From NCBI RefSeq assembly GCF_042648445.1, contig NZ_JBHRYB010000007.1:1-64000 (forward strand): a stretch of 64,000 nt of DNA. Reading direction: 5' to 3'. A model generated the notes under the pieces. It was not told where the DNA came from. It was given only the letters and a program-made list of their open reading frames with translations, and did no database searches. The position numbers and the translations under genes are program-made. This document shows positions 1 to 8,771 of this stretch, in pieces (the stretch's first letter is position 1; every line of letters begins with the position of its first letter). This DNA is from Bacterioplanoides pacificum. GTDB taxonomy: Bacteria; Pseudomonadota; Gammaproteobacteria; Pseudomonadales; Oceanobacteraceae.

Positions 1-959
1 GGTCGTTTGTAATTCAGCGTCTCGCAAGCGGCACGTAAGCTTTGCTCACCACCCGCAAACGTCCGGAAACACTCTTCAAAGCACTCGGTCATTTCCAACC
101 ACTGGCTATCGTCAATGCCGAGGCGAGCAAGGATATTCTCGGTGCTCTTCGATATGTCTCCGCGCTTATCATGTCTAAGAATTCGGCCAGTCCAGTCAAC
201 CAACTCAAGATAATCCGTCAGTTTCATCTGAATTCCCTGCGGGATGTTCTGACGGGGGTTGCCCACAAAAGGATGAAGCGTTTCAACTTGCTGAGCTTTG
301 TGATTGGGATTGGTTGATTTTTTCGCCGCGTCACAGCGCCGTTTTATCGATGTGTATTCTGATGCTTCAGGAGTCTTTGAAATACTAGCTCTCACGGGGT
401 TCAGATCAACATAGGCCATACACGCCGCCAGAGCGGCTTCATCCAGCAAAGCCTGGCTCTTAAACCGTCCTTCCCAAAATCGGCCAGAACATCCATCTTC
501 GATGTTCGCTTCTCGGGCAATCGCTTCGTTCAACACTCTCATAAACCAGCTAATACTCGACAAGCGGGAACGCCATTCTTCAATGTAAATCTGAAGTCTG
601 GCTCGCTGAGCATGATCAAGCTTTTCGCCTTTAACAAACTTCTGCGAAAACAAATTTCCTTTAAACAGGTGATGCCAGCGCTCAATCACTTCGATATCGC
701 TCCAGGCTTTCGCTCTTCTGGCATCGATGAATAACACCACATGGTAGTGGTTGCTCATAATCGCATAAGCCGCGATATCGATAGCAAAGATCTCAGGCAG
801 ACTTAGTAGTTTGTCTTCCAGCCAGCCACGGCGATGTTCGTAACACTGCCCTGACAGGTGGTCCGTCCCGCATAAGAATGCCCGACGAACACAGCGTGAA
901 ACGCAGTGATAGTAAGGCGTAGCGTCTAGCGAGACCTGTTGTTTTCTTGGCTTAGGCAT
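1..959 (-). CDS. REP-associated tyrosine (Y1/HUH) transposase, 3' end outside window
   Basis: The minus strand is open from an ATG at 959 to the window edge, giving at least 319 residues with no stop, so the C-terminus is missing. The start MPKPRKQQ leads into a Y1-transposase-like region. An HUH-type metal-binding motif (SNHYHVV, residues 69-75) and a FWEGRFKSQ...AYVDLNPVRA block, the usual place of the nucleophilic tyrosine in this family, are both visible. Such single-domain Y1 enzymes (RAYTs) nick single-stranded DNA at palindromic REP sequences and are usually chromosomal domesticated genes rather than IS elements. No terminal inverted repeats are seen. An ambiguous base lies just upstream at 967. 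The assignment to the RAYT family is firm; activity is unknown. Confidence 0.85.
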   Translation of the reverse strand, partial: MPKPRKQQVSLDATPYYHCVSRCVRRAFLCGTDHLSGQCYEHRRGWLEDKLLSLPEIFAIDIAAYAIMSNHYHVVLFIDARRAKAWSDIEVIERWHHLFKGNLFSQKFVKGEKLDHAQRARLQIYIEEWRSRLSSISWFMRVLNEAIAREANIEDGCSGRFWEGRFKSQALLDEAALAACMAYVDLNPVRASISKTPEASEYTSIKRRCDAAKKSTNPNHKAQQVETLHPFVGNPRQNIPQGIQMKLTDYLELVDWTGRILRHDKRGDISKSTENILARLGIDDSQWLEMTECFEECFRTFAGGEQSLRAACETLNYKR

Positions 960-1094
960 GAGTCTTNCATACTGTTTATCCGACTGTTTATCCGCGAAAT
1001 TCATTTCAATCATACCGATGATGAAAAACGCGGCGAGGCCGTATAGTAAAAAATTACCCAGATAGTCGGTTTTGTGCTTTTCTTCTTCGCTCAT
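960..1094 (-). other. In-frame membrane-segment leader upstream of the transposase
   Basis: An ATG at 1094, preceded by an AGGGAG ribosome binding site, opens 45 codons (MSEEEKHKTD, then a hydrophobic stretch YLGNFLLYGLAAFFIIG) that run without a stop straight into the transposase ATG at 959. One codon contains the unresolved base at 967. Either this is a small single-pass membrane protein whose stop codon is lost or hidden by the sequencing ambiguity, or the transposase is made as a membrane-leader fusion. Transposases of this type normally begin near the 959 start, so two genes is the more likely original state. Confidence 0.4.
971..994. repeat. Two tandem 12-bp repeats (ACTGTTTATCCG)
   Basis: ACTGTTTATCCG occurs twice back to back just upstream of the transposase start. 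The core (GATAAACAG on the minus strand) recurs at 1799-1833 and in related form at 16776-16805. Confidence 0.8.
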
Positions 1095-1310
1095 AACAGA
1101 CTCCCTTGATTGACTTAGATAAGCCTATGCCTGATGCGTGAACAAAGGAAGGGCCTGGCTATTAATCACTGAAGTTATCTATCGCGTCAACTTTTTGAAG
1201 GCTGTGTTGCTAATGAGAAAGTACTAATATTTTTTTTGTAAGTAATGGATGTAAAACTGATTTGCTAATATTTCGACCTCTTATTTTTATTTTACTTAAG
1301 GACGTTTGAA

Positions 1311-1700
1311 ATGAACCGTTTTTTACTAACTCTCGCCACTGCAATTCTGATATCTGCCTGCGGTAGTGATTCATCTGATGATAAAGAAAAGTCTTTATTT
1401 AGCCTTTGGAAGTCGGTTGATGGTGAAGAGACTCTTGATTTAAATGGTGGAGCATTCAGTAAGGCTCAAAGCTGGATTTACTTTCCTGACTCCAGTGGGT
1501 CGCAGTGCAATTGTGAATTAACTCTTATTGGCACGGAGTCGCAAGGCAACTACATTATAAACAGTTGTAGGTATGTTTCAGGATCATCTTCGGTTGGTGA
1601 CCCTGGTTGTAACTCACTGAACCAAACGGGCACTTATAAGAAAAGCTCCGACACTTTAAGGATCTGTATTGCTGAGCCTAACTGCGTTGAGTATAAATAA
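1311..1700 (+). CDS. Small hypothetical lipoprotein
   Basis: The gene encodes 129 residues starting MNRFLLTLATAILISACGSD. The lipobox LISAC places the lipidated cysteine at residue 17, followed by an acidic and serine-rich linker (DSSDDKEK). The mature part carries several cysteines (CNCE, NSCRY, DPGCN, RICIAEPNC) that could form disulfides in the periplasm. An AAGGACG ribosome binding site lies about 7 bases before the ATG, and a terminator follows directly, so this is a single-gene transcript. Its AT-rich composition and position beside a transposase suggest an accessory gene. I do not recognise the family. Confidence 0.75.
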   Translation: MNRFLLTLATAILISACGSDSSDDKEKSLFSLWKSVDGEETLDLNGGAFSKAQSWIYFPDSSGSQCNCELTLIGTESQGNYIINSCRYVSGSSSVGDPGCNSLNQTGTYKKSSDTLRICIAEPNCVEYK

Positions 1701-1710
1701 CAAAAGACAA

Positions 1711-1738
1711 GGCCCAGCAATTGCCGGGCTTTTTGTTT
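1711..1738 (+). terminator. Rho-independent terminator after the small lipoprotein gene
   Basis: GCCCAGC...GCCGGGC hairpin with one mismatch, followed by TTTTTGTTT, about 10 bases after the stop codon at 1700. Confidence 0.85.
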
Positions 1739-1798
1739 AATGCTGCCTCATCCAGGCTCGAACCTGATCAATACGAGAGAAGTGCTAGGGTGGGTTTC

Positions 1799-1833
1799 CT
1801 GTTTATCTTCTCTGTTTATCTTCTGTTTATCTT
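1799..1833. repeat. Three copies of CTGTTTATCTT
   Basis: The 11-mer CTGTTTATCTT occurs at 1799-1809, 1812-1822 and 1823-1833. It shares the TGTTTATC core with the repeat at 971-994. It lies in the gene-free stretch 1740-1877; apart from a degenerate tRNA-3'-end-like string near 1742-1776 nothing else is seen there. Confidence 0.8.
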
Positions 1834-1877
1834 TAAAGAACCTCTTAGATAGTTGACTGATTTTAAATAAAGATGAC

Positions 1878-1913
1878 CACATCAACTTCACCCGCTCAGG
1901 TGAAATTGATGTG
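1878..1913 (-). terminator. Hairpin downstream of the 424-residue lipoprotein gene
   Basis: A 15-bp stem with one mismatch (CACATCAACTTCACC against GGTGAAATTGATGTG) and a 6-base loop lies just past the stop of the leftward gene ending at 1921. The U-tract is weak, so this may stabilise the 3' end rather than terminate on its own. Confidence 0.5.
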
Positions 1914-1920
1914 ACGATTG

Positions 1921-3195
1921 CTACAGCACAGTCGCTGCAATAGCTGGAGCTTCAAATTCGAGCAGGTTGCCTGCATTCGTATTGTCATGACACCAGAGCC
2001 TGCCAGTGGCTGCTGGATCACGGAAGCCGGTAATAGAGCCTGTGCAATGCTGAATATCACCGCTGCTATAGGTCTGCTCTCCGATCTTCTGATCTTGGCC
2101 GGCATCCCACTGAATGGCATAAACACCCGTTGTGCCGCTGACCGTATAAATTCGATAGTCGTTGGTGTTTTTCTTCCAGAGATGAATATCCGCAACATTC
2201 ATAAATCCATTCGTACCAGTGAACTTATTCTGTTGAGTGATCATTAAAGGCTGATTGTAGCTGTCTCCAATAATACGTATTTCATTAGAGTTGGACGTCT
2301 TTGTGTAGCTCGCCACAATGGCTTTATCAGAACTGAAGCCCGCAACCGAGAGATACTCTCCCTGTGCCGTATTCACATAGCTTACCAAGGTTGGAATACC
2401 AACAACACGAGTGTCTGGAGCACCATTTTTGTTGTAATCCATGTCTATACGCACAAGAAATTCATAAGCCTTTGGACCATTATTGGACAAAGTCCCCTGA
2501 CCAATAGCCCACAGCACTAATCCAAAACCCGATGAGGCTGTTGTCACAGAGGCAATGGAGATTTGTCTACAATTTTTTATCGTCCAGGTTTGCAGAGTCC
2601 CCTGAACAATCTCTTGCTTAAACAGCGGAACCTCTGCCAGATACGGGCTTGGGTTATTCTCCGAGTAAACCTTTACCATTGCGCGACCGGCAGAGCTTGT
2701 ATTGTCACAACTCATCAACCAGCGATTTGACGAACCATCGGCTTCGGTATATCGGACCGATTCAATATCGCGAAGGAATGGTTCGCCATTTGAAGGGTCT
2801 GTGGTAACAACAGGGGTAAAGTCACTGGCGTCGACTGTATCTGTTGCGGAAATACCCTTCTCAATCGAGTGAGAATTCGAGTTATTAAAGGTTGCATAGA
2901 TAGGCGCCCCTACCTGTAAATCGCCGGCCGGCCAGCTCAGTCCTCTCAGAATGGTTGTACCCACGGAATAATCTGCGTCAGAAATAATCAAGTCTCGGGT
3001 TAAAGTGTTATCTTCGTCCTGACTCGTGTCCTCTTCACCTCCATCGTTTTGAGAATCATCCAGAACCGGGTCTGTGCCAACATCGGTCAGATCTTCATTA
3101 CTGCTATCACTGGAATTGCTCCCGGAGCCACCGCCACATCCAGTTAGTAAAAAAGAGAGGAAAGCAACGTTTATGAAAAGCGTTTTATAGTTCAC
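1921..3195 (-). CDS. Hypothetical lipoprotein with acidic linker
   Basis: The gene encodes 424 residues beginning MNYKTLFINVAFLSFLLTGCGGGSG. The lipobox LTGC puts the lipidated cysteine at residue 20, followed by a long low-complexity Ser/Asp/Glu linker (about residues 22-66) as is common in surface-exposed marine lipoproteins. The rest (about 70-424) is beta-rich, with repeated patterns such as FSSDKAIVASYT, EIRIIGDSY and YRIYTVSGTTGVYAIQWD, suggesting a propeller-like or beta-sandwich fold. No catalytic motif is apparent. The gene stands alone between the repeat region and the cobN locus. Function unknown. Confidence 0.75.
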   Translation of the reverse strand: MNYKTLFINVAFLSFLLTGCGGGSGSNSSDSSNEDLTDVGTDPVLDDSQNDGGEEDTSQDEDNTLTRDLIISDADYSVGTTILRGLSWPAGDLQVGAPIYATFNNSNSHSIEKGISATDTVDASDFTPVVTTDPSNGEPFLRDIESVRYTEADGSSNRWLMSCDNTSSAGRAMVKVYSENNPSPYLAEVPLFKQEIVQGTLQTWTIKNCRQISIASVTTASSGFGLVLWAIGQGTLSNNGPKAYEFLVRIDMDYNKNGAPDTRVVGIPTLVSYVNTAQGEYLSVAGFSSDKAIVASYTKTSNSNEIRIIGDSYNQPLMITQQNKFTGTNGFMNVADIHLWKKNTNDYRIYTVSGTTGVYAIQWDAGQDQKIGEQTYSSGDIQHCTGSITGFRDPAATGRLWCHDNTNAGNLLEFEAPAIAATVL

Positions 3196-3411
3196 TTTAT
3201 GAATACCTTTAGTGCATATTTAATTGAAACCAAATAGTATTTTTTCAGACAACTCCTTTCCAGAAAAGCGTGCGCGCACACTATTTCGACCACGGGATGC
3301 CTACTATCTTGTAAACCCCGTCCGTAAGCCACTGATTTCTTTAGTGTTTAAAATATCACCAGAGAGGAATGCAGGCAAGTACGAAAGCAAAGAGCGCTAC
3401 CTTTTCTGGGA

Positions 3412-3440
3412 AAGCCCAATAAACACTGTTTATTGGGCTT
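3412..3440 (-). terminator. Perfect 12-bp hairpin downstream of cobN-like gene
   Basis: AAGCCCAATAAA and TTTATTGGGCTT form a perfect 12-bp stem with a 5-base loop, about 60 bases past the cobN stop codon. It lacks a long U-tract in either direction. The rest of the 3196-3501 gap holds no convincing gene. Confidence 0.6.
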
Positions 3441-3501
3441 GGGGGAGGTGTATGGCCAGGATTTATATCAACTCACCCAGTCCTGCGGTTTACCCTGAAG
3501 G

Positions 3502-6500
3502 CTACAACCGCCGGCTGCGCAGGAAGCCAATAACCACAACGAACAGCGCAAAAATGATCAGGGCAGTCTGAATCCAGGCGTATTGATTCTGTTGCTCATT
3601 TTGTTCGCTTGTTTGTGATGCTTCGCTGTTTGCCTGCTCCGGCTGTTGTTTATTCTCTGCCACATTCTGAGCCTGCTGCAGTTTTTCCAGTGTATCCGGT
3701 TCCAGCTCGGCAATGCGGGTATATTTGGCTTGCTGTTTGGCTGCTTCATCAACAGCAGGGCGAGCCTGGTCGATCTGTTGTTTTAAGGCCTGCCATTGTG
3801 GCTGCGATACATGTTGTTCCAGCCAGCCTAACATCGGGTTATCCGGGTCTGTATGGCCACTGCCCGGTAAACCGTTTTCGGCAACCAATTCAGCAAACTC
3901 GCTGGCCAGTTGTTGTGTGGTTTGTTCATCGGCGCGCCAGAATTCTTTATGAATCGCAACCAGCATAATCGCCAGCATATTGGCTTTTACATGAGCGTTA
4001 TGGCCCTGTTGTAAAAATTCGTCCAGTTGCAGCTGGTGTTTATCGTCGATATACACAGCTTTAACTTCTTCCCAGGCCCAGTCGCCGACCAACGTCGGGT
4101 TGGTAACCTGCCAGCCCCATAAATATTCCAGAAATTCACTGCCCATGGTACGGGCGCCGGCGTAGCCGTGTTGCATCAGTCCGGTTAACCATTCCGGGTT
4201 TAAAAAGCGGCCACGTAATTCCTGGCGCAGTGCCAGGCCCAGCGGGCGGACTTTAAACTGCTGTGGATCACTGTGGTCGAGCACATAATTATTCGGCACC
4301 TGACCGCTGACCGATTCCACCGCCAGGCTGAGGCCGCCAAGATAATCAAAGGCGTCGTTGTTATCGATTAAACCGTATAAATTACTGGAGCGGCCAAAGT
4401 AGGTATTTTCGGTATTTTTCAGCAGGTTTTTGAAAACCTGCTGGGCCGGTGTGCCATAGTCGTTCAGGCCAAAACTATGCCCCAGGCGGCGGATATATAC
4501 ATCGGCCAGTTCGCTGCGTTGTTGCCAGGCGCCGGAGCGTTCCACCATGCGGTTTATACCGGCGCCATAACTGCCCGGTGCATCGCCAAATACCCGCATG
4601 CTGGCTAACACACCGGCCTGTTCCTCAGCCTGGCCCTGACGTAATAATAATCGTGTCTGTTCAACCCAGTGTGCGGCCACCCGGTTTTGTTGCAGCGTTT
4701 CATCGGCCGGCTGGCCGGCGTTATAGTGGTCGTGGGCCTGTAGCGGTTGCAGCGCCTGCTGTAATGCCAGCGTCAGTGCCGGATAGTCTTTGCGAATGGT
4801 ATCGGCTGAGGCGGCCAGCGCCATTAATCCTGCCTGATTTAATAACACCATTTGTGGCCGGTATAAGTCGCGGAATAATCCCGAGCTGGTAAATATCATG
4901 TCGCGCCGTGTTCGGCCCGCTTCCAGCGTCTGGCGTTTTAAACCTTTCACCAGGCCACGGCTGTTCCACACCGGCTCCAGCCCTAACATATCCAGACCAA
5001 ACGCAATCATAACGCCTTCGTCGCGCACCACATCCGAGGCCCATAAGATGACCGCTTCGTTTTTATCGGCATTCTGAGGATTATTCTGGCGTGCATGGCT
5101 CGCCATTTCTCGGCCCAGCTGCCAGGCTGTTTTGGAGGGAATTAAACTGGAATCGAGCGCATAAAAATTACGCCCTGTCGGTAAACTATCGGGGCTGCGA
5201 ATCGGATCATTGCCCTGGCCGGGAGCCACATAACGGCCATTTAAACCATTCAGCAGGGCATTGATTTCGGCGGCCGGAGATTGTTGCAGCAGCTGTTTCC
5301 AGCGTTGTTGTTCTGCGCTGCGGTCATCGTTGTTAGTGCTGATATCGTTATCCTGATGGCGACCTAACATGGATTGCAGCATCATTTCGACCGCCGGATC
5401 TTTCCAGTCTTTACCAAAAATATGCAGCCCCAGCGGCATAAAACGTTCCTGCAGGTCGGTGAGGTAATGCCCCACTTCGTGTACCAGCATATCGTCATCC
5501 ACTTCTTCAAAACTGATGCCCATGACGGCCAGTTCTGCCGACATCGCCTGAGCCAGTTCGTCGCGTAATTCCAGCTGATCGACTTTTGCCACAATCTGCT
5601 GCACCAGGCGCTGGGCCACGGCTTCATTACCACTGCCGTGGCTGGCTTCGAAGCTTTCAATCAGCTGACGCAGCTGCAACAACTCATCGTATAGCGGGGT
5701 GCTTTTTAACGGTGGCGTCAGGTGGTCAACCATCACGGCCAGGCCGCGGCGTTTGGCCTGAATACCTTCGCCAACACCATCGACAATATAAGGATAAATG
5801 CCGGGAATATCGGCGCCGATAATGCGTGAATAATCATCTTCCCCCAGGCCGACGCTACGGCGGGGCAAAAATTCATAGGTTGAATGGCGACCCAGATGCA
5901 CATAAGCATCGGCGTTAAATTCATCGCGTAAAAAGTGATAAAAAGCCAGGTACTGATGGGGCGGTGGAAACGCCAGGTTAGCGTGTAATAATTCTTCGTT
6001 AATTTCCCAGCCGCGTGGCGGTTGCGGGCCAATAAATACATTACCAAACTGCAATCCGGGTAATAACAGCTGTTGATTGACCGTCATTACTTTGCCCGGG
6101 GCTTCTCCCCAGCCACCCAGGCCTTCTATACCGGTTTGTTGCAGCGCACTGATCAGTTGTGGTGCTTCTTTATCGAGGCAAGCGGGGTAACGGCCATCAT
6201 TGTTTTGTTCGGCATGTTTTACCGTACGCAGATAACATTGCTCTAACTGTTCAATTAATTTCAGCGCTCGTTGCCGCCCGGGATGATCAACGCCTTCCAG
6301 CAGGTGATGCATTTCTTCAAAGGTATGATGTAACAGGCCATCGGCCAGCTGTGGTTTGCGGGCCGTTACAGCGGCTTTCAGCTGCTCGTGTAATAACCCG
6401 AACGGTCCATTTTCCATTTCATTTTTAACACTGGCGGGCAGGGTATTAAACCAGCGCCGGTAGTCATCCGGAGCCATGGTATGAATTTGTTTCGCCATGT

Positions 6501-7956
6501 TGTGCAGTGCTTTGGCATCACGCGGTAAATTAATGCCCCGCTGTTGCATCAGATCAAGCAACGCCTGCTGCGATTGCGGCAATTCTCCCAGGTTATAACC
6601 GCGCGCTTTGAGCTGATTAAGTATCTGCCACAGCGATGCCGGTACATCGAGATTATCTGCCCCGATGTTATGGCGGCCGGGCGGATGGTTGTAATAAATA
6701 ATGGCCAGGCGTTTATCCTGATTGGCTTTTTGTTGCAACGTTTGCCAGCGTTTCAGGCGGGCGGTTAATGCCGCCAGACCATCCTGTTTGGCTTCAATGG
6801 CGCGAATGCGGATACCACTGAGCGGGTCGTTATGTTGTTCGCCGGCGGTGGCAATAATCAGCGGCTGAGAGGCACCCTGCAGTTCCGGCATGGCGACCTG
6901 GTAATATACTTTTTCTGCCGCCAGTCCGTCGGCTGATAACTGATGCTCCATGGCACTGCGGTCGCGTAATTTAATCGCTTTCAGCAGCGGCACATTAAAG
7001 TGTGTTAATAACTCGGTAACCCGCTGACGACCTTCGCCGCCACCAATCACAAAATCCTGCAGCATCACGATGGCACTGAGTTGTTGCTGATAAGGCACCA
7101 GTTCATTTAAGGCATTAACGCCGGCTTCGCCCCAATAGGCCAGTGCCGCGATACATTGTTGTTGCTGCTGTTCTATCTGTTGGCACAGGTTGCGTAACAA
7201 TGCAGCATCCGCCGGGCGGCCACCTCCGGCATGGTCGATCACCACAACCAGCGGACGCGGGTCGGGCGCGGGCAGCTGGTTATGCAGAGTACCTTTGCTG
7301 TACCAGCGTACCCGGGGTTGTGGCACAGGTGCTGCTGCCTGCAGTGGTTCTCCCAGTTGCTGATAACTCCAGTTCAATAATTGTTGTACGTTATGTTCGC
7401 CACCGGCCTGCCAATAAGCGCGGGCCTGTAACCACTGTGCCTGTTGTGGGTTGTGCTGTTGCTGTTGTTGCAGCCAGGCGGCAAAGTTGTCTCCCGGGCG
7501 TTGTTTGCTCAGTTGCCGCAGCTGTTGCTGATCGCTGAATAAGGTTCGTCCTGCCAGTGTGCTCATCGCGACCAGGCGATGATCACTGCTGAACACCAGC
7601 AGCGGTTTGTGCTGCTGGCGGAAGGTGGAAAATAGCGGGCTCAGTTCAGCAACGGCCGGGCCGAATAATCCGGCACCAATAATCGCCCGGGCATTTAATA
7701 CCAGTTGCCGGCGTTGTTGTTCGGTTGCTTCATAAATCTGGCTGTCGGTACGGGCCTGAACGGATAACTGTGGATGTTGCTGCTGAAATAAACGGACCGC
7801 TTCGGCAACGGTTTCCGCATTTCGCTGGGAGGTTAACAGCAGCAGGTAATCGTTATTGCTGGTTTCTGCCTGACTGAACAGCGCCGTGCCGGCGATTGCA
7901 AACAACAATAATAACCGTGTCAGCCGGGTGGCAGACAATAAGCGATAAAACAACAT
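3502..7956 (-). CDS. CobN-like cobaltochelatase, exported and tail-anchored
   Basis: From the ATG at 7956 (GAGG ribosome binding site 7 bases upstream) the protein has 1484 residues, longer than typical cytoplasmic CobN (about 1250, from memory). The N-terminus reads as a signal peptide (charged region, then LTRLLLLFAIAG, cleavage likely after ALFSQA). The body matches the CobN/BchH large chelatase family, with blocks such as YYNHPPGRHNIGADNLDVP, FIGPQPPRGWEI, YVHLGRHSTYEFLPRRS and NSRGLVKGLKRQTLEAGRTR. The C-terminus is a Gln/Glu-rich linker followed by one membrane helix (WIQTALIIFALFVVVIGFL) and RSRRL. This topology predicts a periplasmic, membrane-anchored protein, unlike the cytoplasmic cobalt chelatase of aerobic B12 synthesis. 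No CobS/CobT partners are present in the window. A cobalamin riboswitch precedes it and an ExbB-like/DUF2149-like pair diverges from it, pointing to cobalamin or cobalt acquisition. An ATG at 8031 is in frame, but would bury the signal peptide. Confidence 0.9.
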   Translation of the reverse strand: MLFYRLLSATRLTRLLLLFAIAGTALFSQAETSNNDYLLLLTSQRNAETVAEAVRLFQQQHPQLSVQARTDSQIYEATEQQRRQLVLNARAIIGAGLFGPAVAELSPLFSTFRQQHKPLLVFSSDHRLVAMSTLAGRTLFSDQQQLRQLSKQRPGDNFAAWLQQQQQHNPQQAQWLQARAYWQAGGEHNVQQLLNWSYQQLGEPLQAAAPVPQPRVRWYSKGTLHNQLPAPDPRPLVVVIDHAGGGRPADAALLRNLCQQIEQQQQQCIAALAYWGEAGVNALNELVPYQQQLSAIVMLQDFVIGGGEGRQRVTELLTHFNVPLLKAIKLRDRSAMEHQLSADGLAAEKVYYQVAMPELQGASQPLIIATAGEQHNDPLSGIRIRAIEAKQDGLAALTARLKRWQTLQQKANQDKRLAIIYYNHPPGRHNIGADNLDVPASLWQILNQLKARGYNLGELPQSQQALLDLMQQRGINLPRDAKALHNMAKQIHTMAPDDYRRWFNTLPASVKNEMENGPFGLLHEQLKAAVTARKPQLADGLLHHTFEEMHHLLEGVDHPGRQRALKLIEQLEQCYLRTVKHAEQNNDGRYPACLDKEAPQLISALQQTGIEGLGGWGEAPGKVMTVNQQLLLPGLQFGNVFIGPQPPRGWEINEELLHANLAFPPPHQYLAFYHFLRDEFNADAYVHLGRHSTYEFLPRRSVGLGEDDYSRIIGADIPGIYPYIVDGVGEGIQAKRRGLAVMVDHLTPPLKSTPLYDELLQLRQLIESFEASHGSGNEAVAQRLVQQIVAKVDQLELRDELAQAMSAELAVMGISFEEVDDDMLVHEVGHYLTDLQERFMPLGLHIFGKDWKDPAVEMMLQSMLGRHQDNDISTNNDDRSAEQQRWKQLLQQSPAAEINALLNGLNGRYVAPGQGNDPIRSPDSLPTGRNFYALDSSLIPSKTAWQLGREMASHARQNNPQNADKNEAVILWASDVVRDEGVMIAFGLDMLGLEPVWNSRGLVKGLKRQTLEAGRTRRDMIFTSSGLFRDLYRPQMVLLNQAGLMALAASADTIRKDYPALTLALQQALQPLQAHDHYNAGQPADETLQQNRVAAHWVEQTRLLLRQGQAEEQAGVLASMRVFGDAPGSYGAGINRMVERSGAWQQRSELADVYIRRLGHSFGLNDYGTPAQQVFKNLLKNTENTYFGRSSNLYGLIDNNDAFDYLGGLSLAVESVSGQVPNNYVLDHSDPQQFKVRPLGLALRQELRGRFLNPEWLTGLMQHGYAGARTMGSEFLEYLWGWQVTNPTLVGDWAWEEVKAVYIDDKHQLQLDEFLQQGHNAHVKANMLAIMLVAIHKEFWRADEQTTQQLASEFAELVAENGLPGSGHTDPDNPMLGWLEQHVSQPQWQALKQQIDQARPAVDEAAKQQAKYTRIAELEPDTLEKLQQAQNVAENKQQPEQANSEASQTSEQNEQQNQYAWIQTALIIFALFVVVIGFLRSRRL

Positions 7957-8065
7957 AAATAACCTCAAGTCGGTTGGCCTTGAGGGAGAGAAAAAGTACC
8001 GCGGAGGCGGGTAACAGAACCACGGCTTCACTCGCAGTACCGAGTATTCCCGCCCGGTGTACTAT

Positions 8066-8196
8066 CCAGCGACGCTACGTGTATCTGGCTCAGGTGGGTG
8101 TGCCACCCTGACAGTTGCGGGTACAGCCCCGGAGTTACACCGGGTTCCACGTTGCCACAGATCGGGTATACCGAAGCGGGCAAAAACGTCGGCGCT
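8066..8196 (-). promoter_or_regulatory. Cobalamin (AdoCbl) riboswitch upstream of cobN-like gene
   Basis: Read on the minus strand, the leader contains GGAACCCGGTGTAACTCCGG then GGCTGTACCCGCAACTGT, a close match to the conserved core of cobalamin riboswitches, followed by a hairpin (CAGGGTGGC...CACCCACCTG) and GAGCCAGATACACG, an imperfect B12 box. The boundaries given are approximate. It lies 110 bases upstream of the cobN-like ATG in the same orientation. Downstream, a stem of GGCGGG/CCCGCC around 7995-8055 followed by CTTTTTCTCTCCC could serve as the expression platform. Expected effect: repression when cobalamin is plentiful. Confidence 0.88.
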
Positions 8197-8324
8197 TGTT
8201 CTACCCCCGGCCAGCCGGAATGTCAATTGTTGTTGCTTTTCAAGGGTGGGCTTTCCTGCTAATGTGCCGCTCACTTTTCGTTGCGCCACCGTCTGCTGGC
8301 CCGACATTTTGTGCCGGAGTATTT

Positions 8325-8771
8325 ATGTTTTCTTCGTTGTCGTTAAATGTGATGCATCAGGTGACTTCGCTGTTATTACAGCCGGTTGTCTGGGCGCTGT
8401 TATTCTTTCTGTTGCTGGCTTTATATGAAACCGGCCTGGCATTGGGAGAGCGCTTTGGTGGTATTTGCCGGCTGATCAAACGTGGTGATAAAACGTTATT
8501 AACAGAAGTGGGCAAGCGCCGGATTGAGCGGGCTGATTTTATTACCCGTATTGCTCCTATGCTGGGGTTAATGGGCACTCTGATTCCGCTCGGGCCAGGG
8601 TTGGCAGCACTGGGTGACGGTGAATTATCGGTGTTAACAACAGCGATGACGGTGGCATTTGATACCACGGTGGTGGGGTTATTAGCCGGCATTGTGGGGT
8701 TTGTTTTAGGCCGGGTTCGGCGCCGCTGGTACGATAAAGCCATTGCCGCACTGGAGCCGGCTTATGACTGA
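8325..8771 (+). CDS. MotA/TolQ/ExbB-type proton channel protein
   Basis: The gene encodes 148 residues from an ATG with a GGAG site 5 bases upstream. Three membrane helices are visible (about 18-38, 72-95 and 105-130). The conserved ExbB/TolQ signature is clear in the second and third: PMLGLMGTLIPLGPGLAALGDG and AFDTTVVGLLAGIVG. It is shorter than E. coli ExbB and lacks the long cytoplasmic loop. The stop codon overlaps the next gene by 8 bases, so the two are translationally coupled. By family, such proteins conduct protons to drive outer-membrane transport or similar work. The divergent neighbour is the riboswitch-controlled CobN-like gene, so a role in energising cobalamin or cobaltous compound handling is inferred. 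Confidence 0.85.
   Translation: MFSSLSLNVMHQVTSLLLQPVVWALLFFLLLALYETGLALGERFGGICRLIKRGDKTLLTEVGKRRIERADFITRIAPMLGLMGTLIPLGPGLAALGDGELSVLTTAMTVAFDTTVVGLLAGIVGFVLGRVRRRWYDKAIAALEPAYD

Noticed and set aside
42..317. Open frame of 91 codons on the plus strand
   Set aside because: Lies antisense inside the transposase gene, has no ribosome binding site and no family resemblance.
1742..1776. tRNA 3'-end-like string (AGGTTCGAGCC then GATGAGGCAGCA on the minus strand), possibly an attachment-site remnant
   Set aside because: The T-arm pairing is poor, there is no 5' half and no CCA end in place; too degenerate to call a tRNA or att site.
3224..3571. Open frame of 115 codons overlapping the 3' end of the cobN-like gene
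   Set aside because: Runs through a perfect hairpin and into the antisense of cobN, with no homology that I recognise.
8057..8428. Open frame through the riboswitch region on the plus strand
   Set aside because: Covers the antisense of the riboswitch and the start of the ExbB-like gene in another frame; a product is not credible.
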